A stretch of 64,000 bases of DNA from Aeromonas lacus (GCF_000764665.1 NZ_JRGM01000147.1:124001-188000), one strand, 5' to 3'; shown: positions 55,046-63,892, counted from the first letter of the stretch. The notes: a model not told the origin generated them from the sequence alone. Translations and numbers: made by a program.

Positions 55046-56689
55046 ATGCCCCGCGGTACGTCCAGGAATACGTGGTCATTAATCTCCCGCATGCGGTTGG
55101 GCCTCCTCCTGCTCTTTATCCCTGTTTTGCTGCTGGGCAGCATCTACTACCTGCATATGGAGCGCACCCTGCGCAACGAGCAGGAACAAAACCTGGTAGC
55201 CCGCAATACCCAATATCTGCACACCCTGCTCGAACCCTATCTGGAGACGCTCAAACGCCAGTTTACGCTGATTTACCAGCAGGTAAATTATCAGGACTTC
55301 ATTGAGCCGACCATTCGCAATGGCGAGCACTATCTGCAGTCGTGGCGGGCCTATCACAAGGTGATGGAGCTCGACTATGTCTATGTCGGCACCGAGTATC
55401 GCAAGATGCTGATCCACCCGGCATGGCAGGCTGACGAAAGGTTCGATCCCCGGGTTCGCCCCTGGTACAAACTGGCGGCCAGCCATCCCGGCCAGATTGT
55501 CTTTACCGATCCCTACTACGACTACGCCCTCGGCACCCTCACCATGGCGCTGGCCCGGGTCATCCTGACCCCAGACGGCAAACGGGTCGGTGTGCTCTCC
55601 CTCGACACCCAGCTAACCCCCCTTGCCAGCTGGCTCAACAACAAACGCGGTGCGGATTATCATGACGGGCGGGGTTACCAGATGCTGGTCAACCACGAAG
55701 GTCTGGTGCTGGCCCACCCGGACCGCGCCCGCGTCTTCAAGCCGCTGGCCGACCCCACATGGCTGGCACGGATGAAGGGCGATCAGGGCTTCTTCCTCGA
55801 TGAGGCAAACGGCCAGATGGTCGCCTACAACCGCATTCCCGAGCAGCGCTGGATCCTGCTCAGCGTCGAGCCTACCGCCAGCATGGAACGGGTGATCGAC
55901 AGCGTCTCCGTCAACGTGCAGCTGATGATTGGCGTTGCCTGCGTACTCTATCTGCTGCTCGCCATGCTCTGGTCACGCTACTTCCGCCGCATGCTGGGCG
56001 AGATCACCCTGCTGATCCGGGCCAGCCGCTCCGGCGGTATCGCCTACAACGGCCGCCGCATGCTGGAGCTGGCCAAGGTCTACGAAGAGATGGATGCCGC
56101 CAGCCAGGACTTCGCCCAGATCCGGCTGCAAGCCAATCAGGACAAGCTCACCGGCCTCTACAACCGCCGCTTCTTTGACGAGTGCCTGCAACAGCAGATC
56201 AAGCAGGGCCAACCCTTCGGGCTGGTGATGTTCGATCTCGACAACTTCAAGCGGGTCAACGACACCTTCGGCCACCAGACCGGTGACGTGGTGCTCAAGC
56301 GGGTGGGTAAACTCGGCATGCGGCTGTTCCACGACTGGGGCTGGTTCTGCCGCTACGGTGGCGAGGAGCTGGTGCTCATCTTCCGCTACGGCGAGGATCA
56401 ACCCATGCTCCCCTCCCTGCTGGAGACCTTCCGGATCGGGGTGGAGCAGCTGGAGTGGCGCGAGGTGGATCTCACCATCACCATCAGTGGTGGCGTCGCC
56501 TTCAGCAAACAAGGCATGTCGGGCAAAGACCTGATTGAGCTGGCAGACAACGCCGTTTATCGCGCCAAGCGGGAGGGGAAAAACCGCATCTGTTTCCCGC
56601 AAAACGGCGAGCAGACAGCGCTACCGGATGAACCGCGTCCCGCGGACAAGGCATCTGACGAGGAGCCGCTACGCGCCAACGAGGCATGA
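55046..56689 (+). CDS. Membrane-bound diguanylate cyclase with periplasmic Cache sensor
   Basis: 547 residues. Helix 1 is at about residues 15-37 (MRLGLLLLFIPVLLLGSIYYL), helix 2 at about 288-310; between them a dCache-type periplasmic domain contains FDPRVRPWYKLAASHPGQIVFTDPY. After a cytoplasmic linker comes the GGDEF domain with DKLTGLYNRRFFDE, FDLDNFKRVNDTFGH and the active-site loop YGGEEL. It should make c-di-GMP in response to a periplasmic ligand. The product inhibition (I) site RxxD is not obvious. A terminator follows. Confidence 0.94.
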   Translation: MPRGTSRNTWSLISRMRLGLLLLFIPVLLLGSIYYLHMERTLRNEQEQNLVARNTQYLHTLLEPYLETLKRQFTLIYQQVNYQDFIEPTIRNGEHYLQSWRAYHKVMELDYVYVGTEYRKMLIHPAWQADERFDPRVRPWYKLAASHPGQIVFTDPYYDYALGTLTMALARVILTPDGKRVGVLSLDTQLTPLASWLNNKRGADYHDGRGYQMLVNHEGLVLAHPDRARVFKPLADPTWLARMKGDQGFFLDEANGQMVAYNRIPEQRWILLSVEPTASMERVIDSVSVNVQLMIGVACVLYLLLAMLWSRYFRRMLGEITLLIRASRSGGIAYNGRRMLELAKVYEEMDAASQDFAQIRLQANQDKLTGLYNRRFFDECLQQQIKQGQPFGLVMFDLDNFKRVNDTFGHQTGDVVLKRVGKLGMRLFHDWGWFCRYGGEELVLIFRYGEDQPMLPSLLETFRIGVEQLEWREVDLTITISGGVAFSKQGMSGKDLIELADNAVYRAKREGKNRICFPQNGEQTALPDEPRPADKASDEEPLRANEA

Positions 56690-56711
56690 CAGCCATCAGC
56701 AGCACTCAGAT

Positions 56712-56745
56712 AAAAAGAGAGAGGCCTTCCGGCCTCTCTCTTTTT
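56712..56745. terminator. Bidirectional terminator
   Basis: AAAAAGAGAGAGGCC-TTCC-GGCCTCTCTCTTTTT ends the diguanylate cyclase transcript and, on the other strand, the six-gene import operon. Confidence 0.93.
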
Positions 56746-56778
56746 CATCGCCACTTTTTCATCGCCACCATCCGGTGT

Positions 56779-57432
56779 TCAAAGCTGCCACTCCAGCACG
56801 GGCCAGCCCAGCTCTTCGGCCTGCTGACGCAGTGCAGGCGCTGGATTGACCCCGTGGGGATGGGTTACCGCCCGCAGCATGGGCAGATCGTTGTGGGAGT
56901 CGCTGTAACCAAAGCTCCCCTGCCAGAGCTGCTCTCGCCCGGCAAAGAGCTGGTTGATGCGGGCCACCTTGCCCTCGCGAAAACTGAGGGTGCCGCGGGT
57001 ATGGCCGGTCAGCATGCCGGACTCTTCATCGAGCAGGATGGCGACGCAGTGATCCATCCCCAGCATCCGCGCCATGGGGGCCACCAGATGTTCGCCGGAG
57101 GCGGAGATAAGCACCAGCTCGTCGCCACGCTGGCGGTGCCACTCGATACGTGCCAACCCCTCGGGATAGATGCGCTCGCGCAGCACCTGCTCGGCAAAGC
57201 GGCTACAGAGCGAGTCGAGCCACTGGCGCGTCTTGCCTGCCAGCGGTTGCAGGGTGAAGGCCATGTACTGGTGCATGTCCATCTTGCCCTGATGGTAGAG
57301 GGACATCATCCCCTGCTCCTCGGCGATCATGCTGGCGGGGGCCAGCTCCTCGGCCACCATGTACTCCAGCCAGAGGCTGGCGGAATCCCCGGCAATCAGG
57401 GTTTCGTCCAGATCAAACAGTGCCAGTGCCAT
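56779..57432 (-). CDS. HAD-IB family hydrolase, last gene of the import operon
   Basis: 217 residues. HAD motif I is LFDLDETLIAGD (Asp7, Asp9), motif II is LISASGEH, Lys is in REGKVARI and motif IV is GYSDSHNDLPML. This is the subfamily of phosphoserine-phosphatase-like phosphomonoesterases. AGGAG precedes the ATG. It begins 39 bases after the stop of the ATPase gene and ends before a terminator, so it most likely belongs to the operon. It could remove a phosphate released by the upstream hydrolase. Substrate unknown. Confidence 0.85.
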   Translation of the reverse strand: MALALFDLDETLIAGDSASLWLEYMVAEELAPASMIAEEQGMMSLYHQGKMDMHQYMAFTLQPLAGKTRQWLDSLCSRFAEQVLRERIYPEGLARIEWHRQRGDELVLISASGEHLVAPMARMLGMDHCVAILLDEESGMLTGHTRGTLSFREGKVARINQLFAGREQLWQGSFGYSDSHNDLPMLRAVTHPHGVNPAPALRQQAEELGWPVLEWQL

Positions 57433-57471
57433 GGGCGCTCCTCGCAGTGAAAATGGAAATGAAATGCAGCC

Positions 57472-58479
57472 TCATGCTACCTCACAGAGTTGATCCCGGG
57501 CCACCACCAGCGTCACGGCGCGCCCTACCGGCAGCAGCTCGCGGGCCGAGCGGTTGAGACAATCCACCGTCAGCACGCCTGCCTCGCAGGTCACCTGATA
57601 GCGGATGACGTTGCCGAGCAGCTGTTGCCCGCTGATCACCCCCGGCAGGTTCGGTTCCTCGCTGTGAGCGCCAGCGGGCAGCAGAGAGAGGGACTCGGGT
57701 CGCAGCGCCAGCTTGCCCTGAAAACGGGGGCCAAACAGCGACTTGCCCTGCTCTGCGCCAAGCAGGTTGTAGTTGCCGATAAAGCTCGCCACAAACTCGC
57801 TGGCGGGACGGGTATAGATCTCCTCCGGCGTGCCGCTCTGGACGATGGATCCCTTGTTCATCAGGAAGATCCGATCCGACATGGTAAGCGCCTCCTCCTG
57901 ATCGTGGGTCACGAAGATGGTGGTGAGCTCAAGGCGCTGCTGGATCTCGCGGATCTGCTGGCGCAGGCTGCGGCGGATGCGGGCATCCAGCGCCGAGAGC
58001 GGCTCATCCAGCAGCAGGATCCTCGGCTGCACCACCAGAGCTCGGGCCAGCGCCACCCGCTGACGCTGGCCACCGGAGAGCTCGGCCGGATAGCGGCGCT
58101 CGAAGCCGGTCAGCTCCACCAGCTCCAGCGCCTCCTGCACGCTGGCGGCGAGATCCCGTCCCGGCTGGGGCTTCATCTTGAGGCCGAAGGCAACGTTGTC
58201 CCACACCGTCATGTTGGGGAACAGCGCATAGCTCTGGAACACCATGCCGATGCCCCGCTTCTGGGGCGCCTGCCAGGTAATGTCCTCACCGGCCACCCGC
58301 ACCTGACCGCCATCCACCGGGGTGAGCCCCGCCAGCGCCCGCAGCAGGGTGGACTTGCCACAGCCGGAGGGGCCGAGCAGGGTCACCAGCTCCCCCTTGC
58401 GGATACCGAATTCGATCCCCTCGAACACTTTGGTGTCGCCGTAGGATTTGTGCAGTTGATTCACTTCTAGATGGAACAT
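57472..58479 (-). CDS. ABC importer ATPase (phosphonate/polyamine-type, PhnT-like)
   Basis: 335 residues. Walker A is GPSGCGKST, signature LSGGQRQRVALARAL, Walker B LLLDEPLSALDA, followed by VTHDQEEALT. The C-terminal TOBE-like extension runs from about residue 240. It is a member of the spermidine/thiamine/phosphonate importer ATPases. It follows the second permease after six bases. Confidence 0.9.
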   Translation of the reverse strand: MFHLEVNQLHKSYGDTKVFEGIEFGIRKGELVTLLGPSGCGKSTLLRALAGLTPVDGGQVRVAGEDITWQAPQKRGIGMVFQSYALFPNMTVWDNVAFGLKMKPQPGRDLAASVQEALELVELTGFERRYPAELSGGQRQRVALARALVVQPRILLLDEPLSALDARIRRSLRQQIREIQQRLELTTIFVTHDQEEALTMSDRIFLMNKGSIVQSGTPEEIYTRPASEFVASFIGNYNLLGAEQGKSLFGPRFQGKLALRPESLSLLPAGAHSEEPNLPGVISGQQLLGNVIRYQVTCEAGVLTVDCLNRSARELLPVGRAVTLVVARDQLCEVA

Positions 58480-58485
58480 GTTGAT

Positions 58486-59262
58486 TCACCGATGAAATCT
58501 GTTCGCCGCCCAGGTGAGCAGCAGGGTCAGCAGGAAATAGCTCATCACCAGCGCGCTGGTGAAGTGGCCCGAGGTGGCGCGCATGTTGTAGAGGTAGACC
58601 TGCAGGGTCTCGTAACGGGTGCCCACCAGCATGTTGGCAAACACGAACTCGCCGAGCAGGAAGGAGAGCGAGAGAAACAGCGCCGCCAGCAGCCCCTTGC
58701 GCAGACAGGGGATCACCACCAGCAGGAAGGCACGACGACTACTTGCCCCCAGCAGGTGGGCGGCATCCATCAGATCTTTCAGCGGTACCCCTTGCAGGCT
58801 GTTGGCCAACGCCCGGTACATGAAGGGGAGCACCACGGTGAACCAGGTGCCGATCAGGATCCACGGCGTGCCGATAATAGGCAGAACGCCGTCGGCGTAG
58901 ATCTGCAGCAGCCCCACCGAGGAGACAACTGGTGGCACCGCGAAGGGGAGCAGGATCAGCAGGTTCATCCAGGGATCCAGCTTGGGGAAGTAGTAGGCTA
59001 CCACCAGCACGGTGGGTACCAGCACCAGAGTGCCCAGCAGCAGGGTGGCGAAGCAGACCAGGAGGCTGCGGCCAAACGCCGCGAGAAAGCGCGGATCGCC
59101 CCACAGCTTGAGATACCAGTCGAGAGTGAAACCGTCCGGCAGCAGGGTGGCTCCCCAGCGGGTGGAAATGGAGTAGAGAAAGGTAGCCAGCAGCGGCAGC
59201 AACAGGGTGGCGACCAGCCCACCCAACATCCACTTGGGCCAGCGCGGCGTCAAATCATGCAT
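58486..59262 (-). CDS. ABC importer permease 2 (PhnV-like)
   Basis: 258 residues and six helices. The EAA loop is AANLLGASSRRAFLLVVIP-like: DAAHLLGASSRRAFLLVVIPCLRKG. It belongs to the binding-protein-dependent transport family (BPD_transp_1). Its start overlaps the stop of the first permease gene by 8 bases. It forms the inner-membrane channel with permease 1 and the ATPase. Confidence 0.9.
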   Translation of the reverse strand: MHDLTPRWPKWMLGGLVATLLLPLLATFLYSISTRWGATLLPDGFTLDWYLKLWGDPRFLAAFGRSLLVCFATLLLGTLVLVPTVLVVAYYFPKLDPWMNLLILLPFAVPPVVSSVGLLQIYADGVLPIIGTPWILIGTWFTVVLPFMYRALANSLQGVPLKDLMDAAHLLGASSRRAFLLVVIPCLRKGLLAALFLSLSFLLGEFVFANMLVGTRYETLQVYLYNMRATSGHFTSALVMSYFLLTLLLTWAANRFHR

Positions 59263-60154
59263 GGGATTGCCCCTTGTTCACATAGCTCTTTTTCAGCAGC
59301 CACTGGTTGGCGGCCGTCACTACCCCCAGCAGCACCATCAGGATCACCGCCAGCGCCGCCGCCATATTGGGCTCGAGGAAGATGTCGCCAGAGACCAGAC
59401 TGGCCACCCGGATGGTCACCAGATTGAAGTTGCCGGTAGTGAGGGCGTAGGCGGAGGCATAGGCCCCCACCGCGTTGGCAAAAAGGATGATCAGGGTGCC
59501 GAGCAGCGCAGGCGTCAGCACCGGCAGCGCCACGTGCCACACATACTGCCCCTTGCTCGCCCCCAGCAGCGCGGCCGCTTGCGGCCACTCATCCTGCAGC
59601 GCATCGAACGCCGGATAGAGCAGCAGCAGGGCGAGCGGGATCTGGAAGTAGGTGTAGATGAGGATAAGGCCGCTGCCCGAGTAGAGGTTGAAACCGTCGA
59701 TCAATCCCCAGGATTTCAGCAGCAGGGTCACCGCACCATTGATGCCGAGAATGATGATGAAGGCGAACGCCAGCGGCACCCCGCTGAAGTTGCCGGTCAT
59801 GGTGACAAAGGCCAGCAGCACCCGCTTGACCCGCTCACCGCTGTGGCGCAGCGCGGCTGCCCCGAGGGTGCCGATGGCAAGGCCAGCCAGACTGGCGATA
59901 CCGGCGATGCGCAACGAGTTGGCGAACGATTGCAGGTAGAAGGGGGAGCTCAGGATCTCCCGGTAGTAGTCGAGGCCCCAGCCATCGGGGGTCTGAAAAC
60001 TGCCCACCAGCACCCACACCATGGGGGCGAGCTGGAACAGGATCATCAGCAGGATAAACGGCAGCAGCACCAGCGCGGGCAGCCAGTGGTGGCGCACCTT
60101 CTGCTTGGTTGCCACGGGTTGATCCTCGAGGATCTCGGTGGTTGCAGGCATCAT
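59255..60154 (-). CDS. ABC importer permease 1 (PhnU-like)
   Basis: 299 residues. A basic, cytoplasmic N-terminus (PATTEILEDQPVATKQKVRHH) precedes six helices. The EAA loop is PQAAALLGASKGQYVWHVALPVL. GAGG seven bases before the first of two ATGs sets the start. Its ATG is joined to the hydrolase stop (TGATG), so translation is coupled. It pairs with permease 2. Confidence 0.9.
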   Translation of the reverse strand: MMPATTEILEDQPVATKQKVRHHWLPALVLLPFILLMILFQLAPMVWVLVGSFQTPDGWGLDYYREILSSPFYLQSFANSLRIAGIASLAGLAIGTLGAAALRHSGERVKRVLLAFVTMTGNFSGVPLAFAFIIILGINGAVTLLLKSWGLIDGFNLYSGSGLILIYTYFQIPLALLLLYPAFDALQDEWPQAAALLGASKGQYVWHVALPVLTPALLGTLIILFANAVGAYASAYALTTGNFNLVTIRVASLVSGDIFLEPNMAAALAVILMVLLGVVTAANQWLLKKSYVNKGQSHA

Positions 60155-60987
60155 CAGTGCACCTCGCGCATAAAGGCGGCCTTGAGCAGCGGTGGCGCTG
60201 CCGGCTTGTCGTGGGAAACCCCCAGCAGATCTGCCATCAGGGCACAAAGCTGGGTCTGGGCGATCACCACCCCATCCGGCCAGCGCTCGACGAAGGCATC
60301 GCCAAACAGCCAGAGCGGCACGGTGCGCTCTTCCGGCAGGGTGCCACCGTGGCTCAGATCGTTATTCATGCCGTGATCCGAGGTGATCACCACCTGATAC
60401 CCCTCCGCCAGCCACTGGGGCAGCAGGTCGGCCAACAGGCTATCCATCCGGCGCGCCTGATTGCGGTACTGGCGCGAATCGAGGCCAAACTTGTGGCCCG
60501 CATCGTCCACCCCCATCGGGTGGATCAGCAGAAAATCGGGATCGTACTGGCTGCGCAGCCACTCGCCATCCATCAGCAGATGGCTGTCGGGGTAGTTGTC
60601 ATCCCAGTAGAAGCAGCCGTGCTGGATAGGCAGCTGCTCATCGTGGGTAAAGCGATCGCGGGCCGCCAGCCAGGGGCTCTTGTTGTAGAGCTCGCTCACC
60701 CAGTAGTAGGCCGCCGCTGCGGTGCGTTTACCCGCGGCGCGGGCCAGATGGAAAATGGAGTCATGCAGACTGAGACGACTCACCCCGTTGTGGGTGATGC
60801 CGCTCGCCACCGGCGGTACGCCGGTCAGGATGCACTCGTAGAGAGGCCGGGAGAGGGATGGCAGGGCGCAGCTGAGGGTCGTATAGAGGCCGCGCTCCGC
60901 CTCCACCATGCCTGCGAGGTAGCCCATCCCATGGGCTACCCCGGCAGAGAGGCCATCCACAAGTACCACTATCACCTTGTGTTGCAC
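60154..60987 (-). CDS. Alkaline-phosphatase-superfamily hydrolase (nucleotide pyrophosphatase/phosphodiesterase type), probably cytoplasmic
   Basis: 277 residues from GTG 60987, with AAGGAG six bases upstream. No signal peptide is present: the protein starts directly with MQHKVIVVLVDGLS, whose Asp11 is the first metal ligand. The nucleophile region PSLSRPLYECILTGVPP aligns with the PTxTxPN region of nucleotide pyrophosphatases, with Ser44 in place of Thr. The other metal ligands are Asp161 and His165 (GVDDAGHKFG), Asp204-His205 (TSDHGM) and His213 (SHGG). All ligands are present, so it should be active on phosphoesters or phosphonates. It lies between the binding-protein and permease genes, so its substrate is probably what the importer brings in. 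Confidence 0.85.
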   Translation of the reverse strand: MQHKVIVVLVDGLSAGVAHGMGYLAGMVEAERGLYTTLSCALPSLSRPLYECILTGVPPVASGITHNGVSRLSLHDSIFHLARAAGKRTAAAAYYWVSELYNKSPWLAARDRFTHDEQLPIQHGCFYWDDNYPDSHLLMDGEWLRSQYDPDFLLIHPMGVDDAGHKFGLDSRQYRNQARRMDSLLADLLPQWLAEGYQVVITSDHGMNNDLSHGGTLPEERTVPLWLFGDAFVERWPDGVVIAQTQLCALMADLLGVSHDKPAAPPLLKAAFMREVH

Positions 60988-60997
60988 TGGCCGCTCC

Positions 60998-62047
60998 TTA
61001 CTGCATGTAGATCATGACGTTCTCTTGCCACTGACGCGGCAGGGCCTTGGAGCTTTGCTCCCAGGCGGCGTGATCCTGCACCGGCTTGGCCTTGGCATAC
61101 TGCTCGGCCGGCAACAGCTTGGCCTTCACATCATCCGGCAGCGCAACGTTGCTGCGGATCGGGCGGGCATAGCCGCGCGCCAGGTTGATCTGACCGGCGT
61201 CGGAGAGGATGTATTCCCGCGCCAGCTTGGCGGCGTTGGGGTTCTTGGCCCACTTGTTGATGATGGTGGTGTAACCGGCGATGACGGAGCCGTCGCTCGG
61301 GATCACGACCTCAAACTTCTTGGGGTCGATCTGGTCGCGGTAGTTGAGGGCGTTGAAGTCCCACAGCACACCCACTTCCACCTCGCCCTTCTCGATGTTG
61401 GCGATGGTCGGGTCGTTCAGCGACAGGCGACCCTGCTGGGCCAGCTTGCCGAACAGCTCCAGCGCAGGCTTGAGATTCTTCTCGCTGCCACCGGTGGCAT
61501 AGGCTGCCGCCAGCACGCCGTTGTTGGCCTGAGAGGCAACGCCCACATCACCCAGGGTCACCTTGTAGTTGCCGCCCAGCAGGGATTGCCAGCTGGTGGG
61601 AGCGGCCTTGACCAGATCCTTGTTGATCAGGAAGGCGATGGTGCCGGTATAAGCCAGCATCCAGTGACCGTCGGCGTCCTTGGCCCAGTTGGGGATGTCG
61701 GCCCAGGTGGAGGGCTTGTAGGGCTGGGTGACTCCCTGCTTGACCGCCACCGGACCGAAGGCGCCGCCCACGTCGCCGATATCGGCGGTGGCGTTGGCCT
61801 TCTCGGCGGCGAACTTGGCGATCTCCTGCGCCGAGCTCATGTCGGTATCCTGATGCTTGATGCCGTAGATGTTGCCCAGCTGCTGCCAGGTATCCTTCCA
61901 GTTGGCCCAGCTGTCGGGCATGCCGATACTGCTGAGTTGCCCTTCGCCGCGAGCGGCCTTCTCAAGATCCGCGATATTCTCGGCGGCAAACAGCGGTTGG
62001 CTGATGGCCACCAGAGCCAGTGCACTTGCGATCACGCTTTTCATCAT
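60998..62047 (-). CDS. ABC substrate-binding protein, first gene of the import operon
   Basis: 349 residues. The signal peptide is MKSVIASALALVAISQPLFA; AGAGGG precedes the double ATG. The mature protein is a two-lobe binding protein of the iron/thiamine/polyamine/phosphonate type (EGQLSSIGMPDSWANWKDTW; LINKDLVKAAPTSWQSLLGG; AGYTTIINKWAKNPNAAKLAREYILSDAGQINLARGYARP). It is not a close match to Salmonella PhnS, which binds 2-aminoethylphosphonate. A Pho box lies upstream. The ligand is unknown. Confidence 0.88.
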   Translation of the reverse strand: MMKSVIASALALVAISQPLFAAENIADLEKAARGEGQLSSIGMPDSWANWKDTWQQLGNIYGIKHQDTDMSSAQEIAKFAAEKANATADIGDVGGAFGPVAVKQGVTQPYKPSTWADIPNWAKDADGHWMLAYTGTIAFLINKDLVKAAPTSWQSLLGGNYKVTLGDVGVASQANNGVLAAAYATGGSEKNLKPALELFGKLAQQGRLSLNDPTIANIEKGEVEVGVLWDFNALNYRDQIDPKKFEVVIPSDGSVIAGYTTIINKWAKNPNAAKLAREYILSDAGQINLARGYARPIRSNVALPDDVKAKLLPAEQYAKAKPVQDHAAWEQSSKALPRQWQENVMIYMQ

Positions 62048-62124
62048 CCCATCCCTCTGGACTAGGTCAGTTAAGGTTCGAGAGGGATGCTAGAGGGGAA
62101 ATATGACGGTCGCGGGGCGCTTTG

Positions 62125-62142
62125 ATGGCAGTTTGATGACAA
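62125..62142 (-). promoter_or_regulatory. Pho box for the import operon
   Basis: Read on the minus strand: TTGTCAT-CAAA-CTGCCAT, two 7-mers with an 11-base period. It lies about 80 bases before the binding-protein start. The spacing to the best -10 candidate (CATATT) is about 19 bases, longer than usual, so this side is less certain than the forward one. Confidence 0.7.
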
Positions 62143-62147
62143 TTGCC

Positions 62148-62165
62148 CTGTCATGTCGCTGTCAT
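62148..62165 (+). promoter_or_regulatory. Perfect Pho box for the GntR/UTRA gene
   Basis: CTGTCAT-GTCG-CTGTCAT: two identical consensus 7-mers exactly 11 bases apart. A -10-like TACAAC begins exactly 10 bases after the box (62176-62181), the arrangement of E. coli pho promoters. It predicts PhoB activation of the regulator gene. Confidence 0.85.
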
Positions 62166-62256
62166 CCACAGCGGTTACAACTCTGAACCCAAGTGAAGCT
62201 GGACTACTCCAGCAAGGGCTGAACCAACAAGGGCTAAGCCAGCCCGCGCAGCCAGA

Positions 62257-63069
62257 ATGAGCGACAGGGACATGAGCGTGATTGAACCGAGATTGAGCGA
62301 ACGGGTAGCGGCAGATGGCCGCGCCTCCAAGTGTGAACAGATTTGCCAGACCCTGCGCCGCTATATCGGCAGCGGCCAGCTGGCGGCGGGGCAGCAGCTG
62401 CCCGCCGAGCGGGCCCTGAGCGAGCGCTTCGCCACCACCCGCATCACCATCAAGGAGGCGCTCTCCAGCCTCGAAGCGGATGGCCTTATCTACCGGGCCG
62501 AGCGGCGCGGCTGGTTCGTGGCGCCGCCCCGCCTCACCTACGATCCCGCCATCCACACCCACTTTCACCAGTGGATCGGCGAGCAGCAGCGCACCGCCGA
62601 GACCCGGGTGCTGGCCCACGGTAGCGAACTTGCCAGCAGCGAGCTGTGCCGCTGGATGGGGCTGGATCCCTTCACTCCACTTTATGAAATTCGCCGCCTG
62701 CGCCTGATCGACGGCCGCCCGGTGCTCCACGTCAGCCACCATCTGCTGGCCAGCCGCTTTCCCGATATCGCCAGCGCACCGCTGGCCAGCTCCCTCACCG
62801 AGCTCTATCAGCAGCGCTATGGCATAGGCCAGGGCGGCGCGAGTCTCGAGATCACCCCCTCGGCGGCGCGCGGCGCCATCGCCCGCGCCCTCAATCTGGC
62901 GGAGGGGAGCGCGGTGCTGCGGCTGGTGCGGGTCAACTATGACGAGCGGGGCGCTCTGGTGGATTGCGATATCGAACACTGGCGACCCGATGCCATCCGC
63001 ATCTGCCTCGATACCCGGGCGTTGCAACCCATCATCGCCAAAGCGCAGCCCGTTCAACTGGCAGAGTAG
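62257..63069 (+). CDS. phnR: GntR/UTRA transcriptional regulator, PhnR-like
   Basis: 270 residues. The winged-helix domain (IGSGQLAAGQQLPAERALSERFATTRITIKEALSSLEADGLI) is followed by a UTRA effector domain from about residue 110. It resembles Salmonella PhnR, the regulator of 2-aminoethylphosphonate use, over its whole length (TTRITIxExLxxLExxGLIxRAxRRGWFV). Start is uncertain: ATG 62257 is given, but a GTG at 62278 has AGGG eight bases upstream. It diverges from the import operon and probably regulates it. Confidence 0.82.
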   Translation: MSDRDMSVIEPRLSERVAADGRASKCEQICQTLRRYIGSGQLAAGQQLPAERALSERFATTRITIKEALSSLEADGLIYRAERRGWFVAPPRLTYDPAIHTHFHQWIGEQQRTAETRVLAHGSELASSELCRWMGLDPFTPLYEIRRLRLIDGRPVLHVSHHLLASRFPDIASAPLASSLTELYQQRYGIGQGGASLEITPSAARGAIARALNLAEGSAVLRLVRVNYDERGALVDCDIEHWRPDAIRICLDTRALQPIIAKAQPVQLAE

Positions 63070-63118
63070 CCACGCTCAGGCTCACGAGCAGACGCTGATC
63101 CCGCAGGATCCACCGGGA

Positions 63119-63892
63119 TCAGTTGTCGATATTGGGGATCATGTCGTCAAAGCTCTGATAGCCGCAGTCGGCCAGTTGTAGCGACATGGTGTAGGTCTTG
63201 CGGTGCTCCTGCGGGCCGATGGCGGGGCGGTTGAGCTTGAGCTCCTGATGCCAGTACTCCTTCATCCGTTCGATCAGCCCCATCGCCTCGCTCTCGTTGA
63301 GATGGAGCTGGCAGAGCGCCAGATAGTTGTTCGACTTGTGCATGTTCTCCACCAGATACTCCCCCAGCATCGACATCGCCTGCCGCGCCTGCTGGCGGGC
63401 GAAGCGGCTGTGCTGCTCGAAGCTGATCCGCTCGCTGATCAGGAAGTGGTAGCTGTTGTCGATACCGAGCTGCAAAATGCCGAGCTTCTCCAGCTTGCGC
63501 AGATAGAGGTAGCAGGAGGCATCGGTCAGGCCGTACTCCCGCTTCAGGTCGATCAGCGTCTTGTCGCGCCAAAAGATATTGGCGAGAAAGGCGTAGAGCC
63601 CCGGCTCGTGGTGAAACGCCTCGTCCTGCTCCTGGGTGAAGACGGCGCGGCGGCTCTGGGCGTCCTGAGTGCGATCCAGCAGCTCCTCGAACGAGAGCCC
63701 CACCAGATGGCAGATCTCCAGCAGGGTATCGAACGGCAGGGAAGGCTTGTTCATCATCCGTTTCACGGTCGCGATGGAGACGCCCATCGCCTCCGCCAGC
63801 GTCTGATAACGGATCCCCTTGTCGGTCAGGGTCTTCTTCAGGGTGTCGAGGATCTGGGTGGCCAGGGTCTGGCTGTAGCTCACGGGACTCAT
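63119..63892 (-). CDS. Helix-turn-helix (XRE-type) transcriptional regulator
   Basis: 257 residues. The N-terminal domain is a Cro/XRE helix-turn-helix: GIRYQTLAEAMGVSIATVKRMMNKPSLPFDTLLEICHLVGLS. The rest is helical and ends in a conserved-looking tail with RKTYTMSLQLADCGYQ. The ligand or role is unknown. An ATG at 63892 has AAGG directly against it, so a GTG three codons in (63883) may be the real start. It converges on the PhnR-like gene; both stop within 50 bases. Confidence 0.8.
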   Translation of the reverse strand: MSPVSYSQTLATQILDTLKKTLTDKGIRYQTLAEAMGVSIATVKRMMNKPSLPFDTLLEICHLVGLSFEELLDRTQDAQSRRAVFTQEQDEAFHHEPGLYAFLANIFWRDKTLIDLKREYGLTDASCYLYLRKLEKLGILQLGIDNSYHFLISERISFEQHSRFARQQARQAMSMLGEYLVENMHKSNNYLALCQLHLNESEAMGLIERMKEYWHQELKLNRPAIGPQEHRKTYTMSLQLADCGYQSFDDMIPNIDN

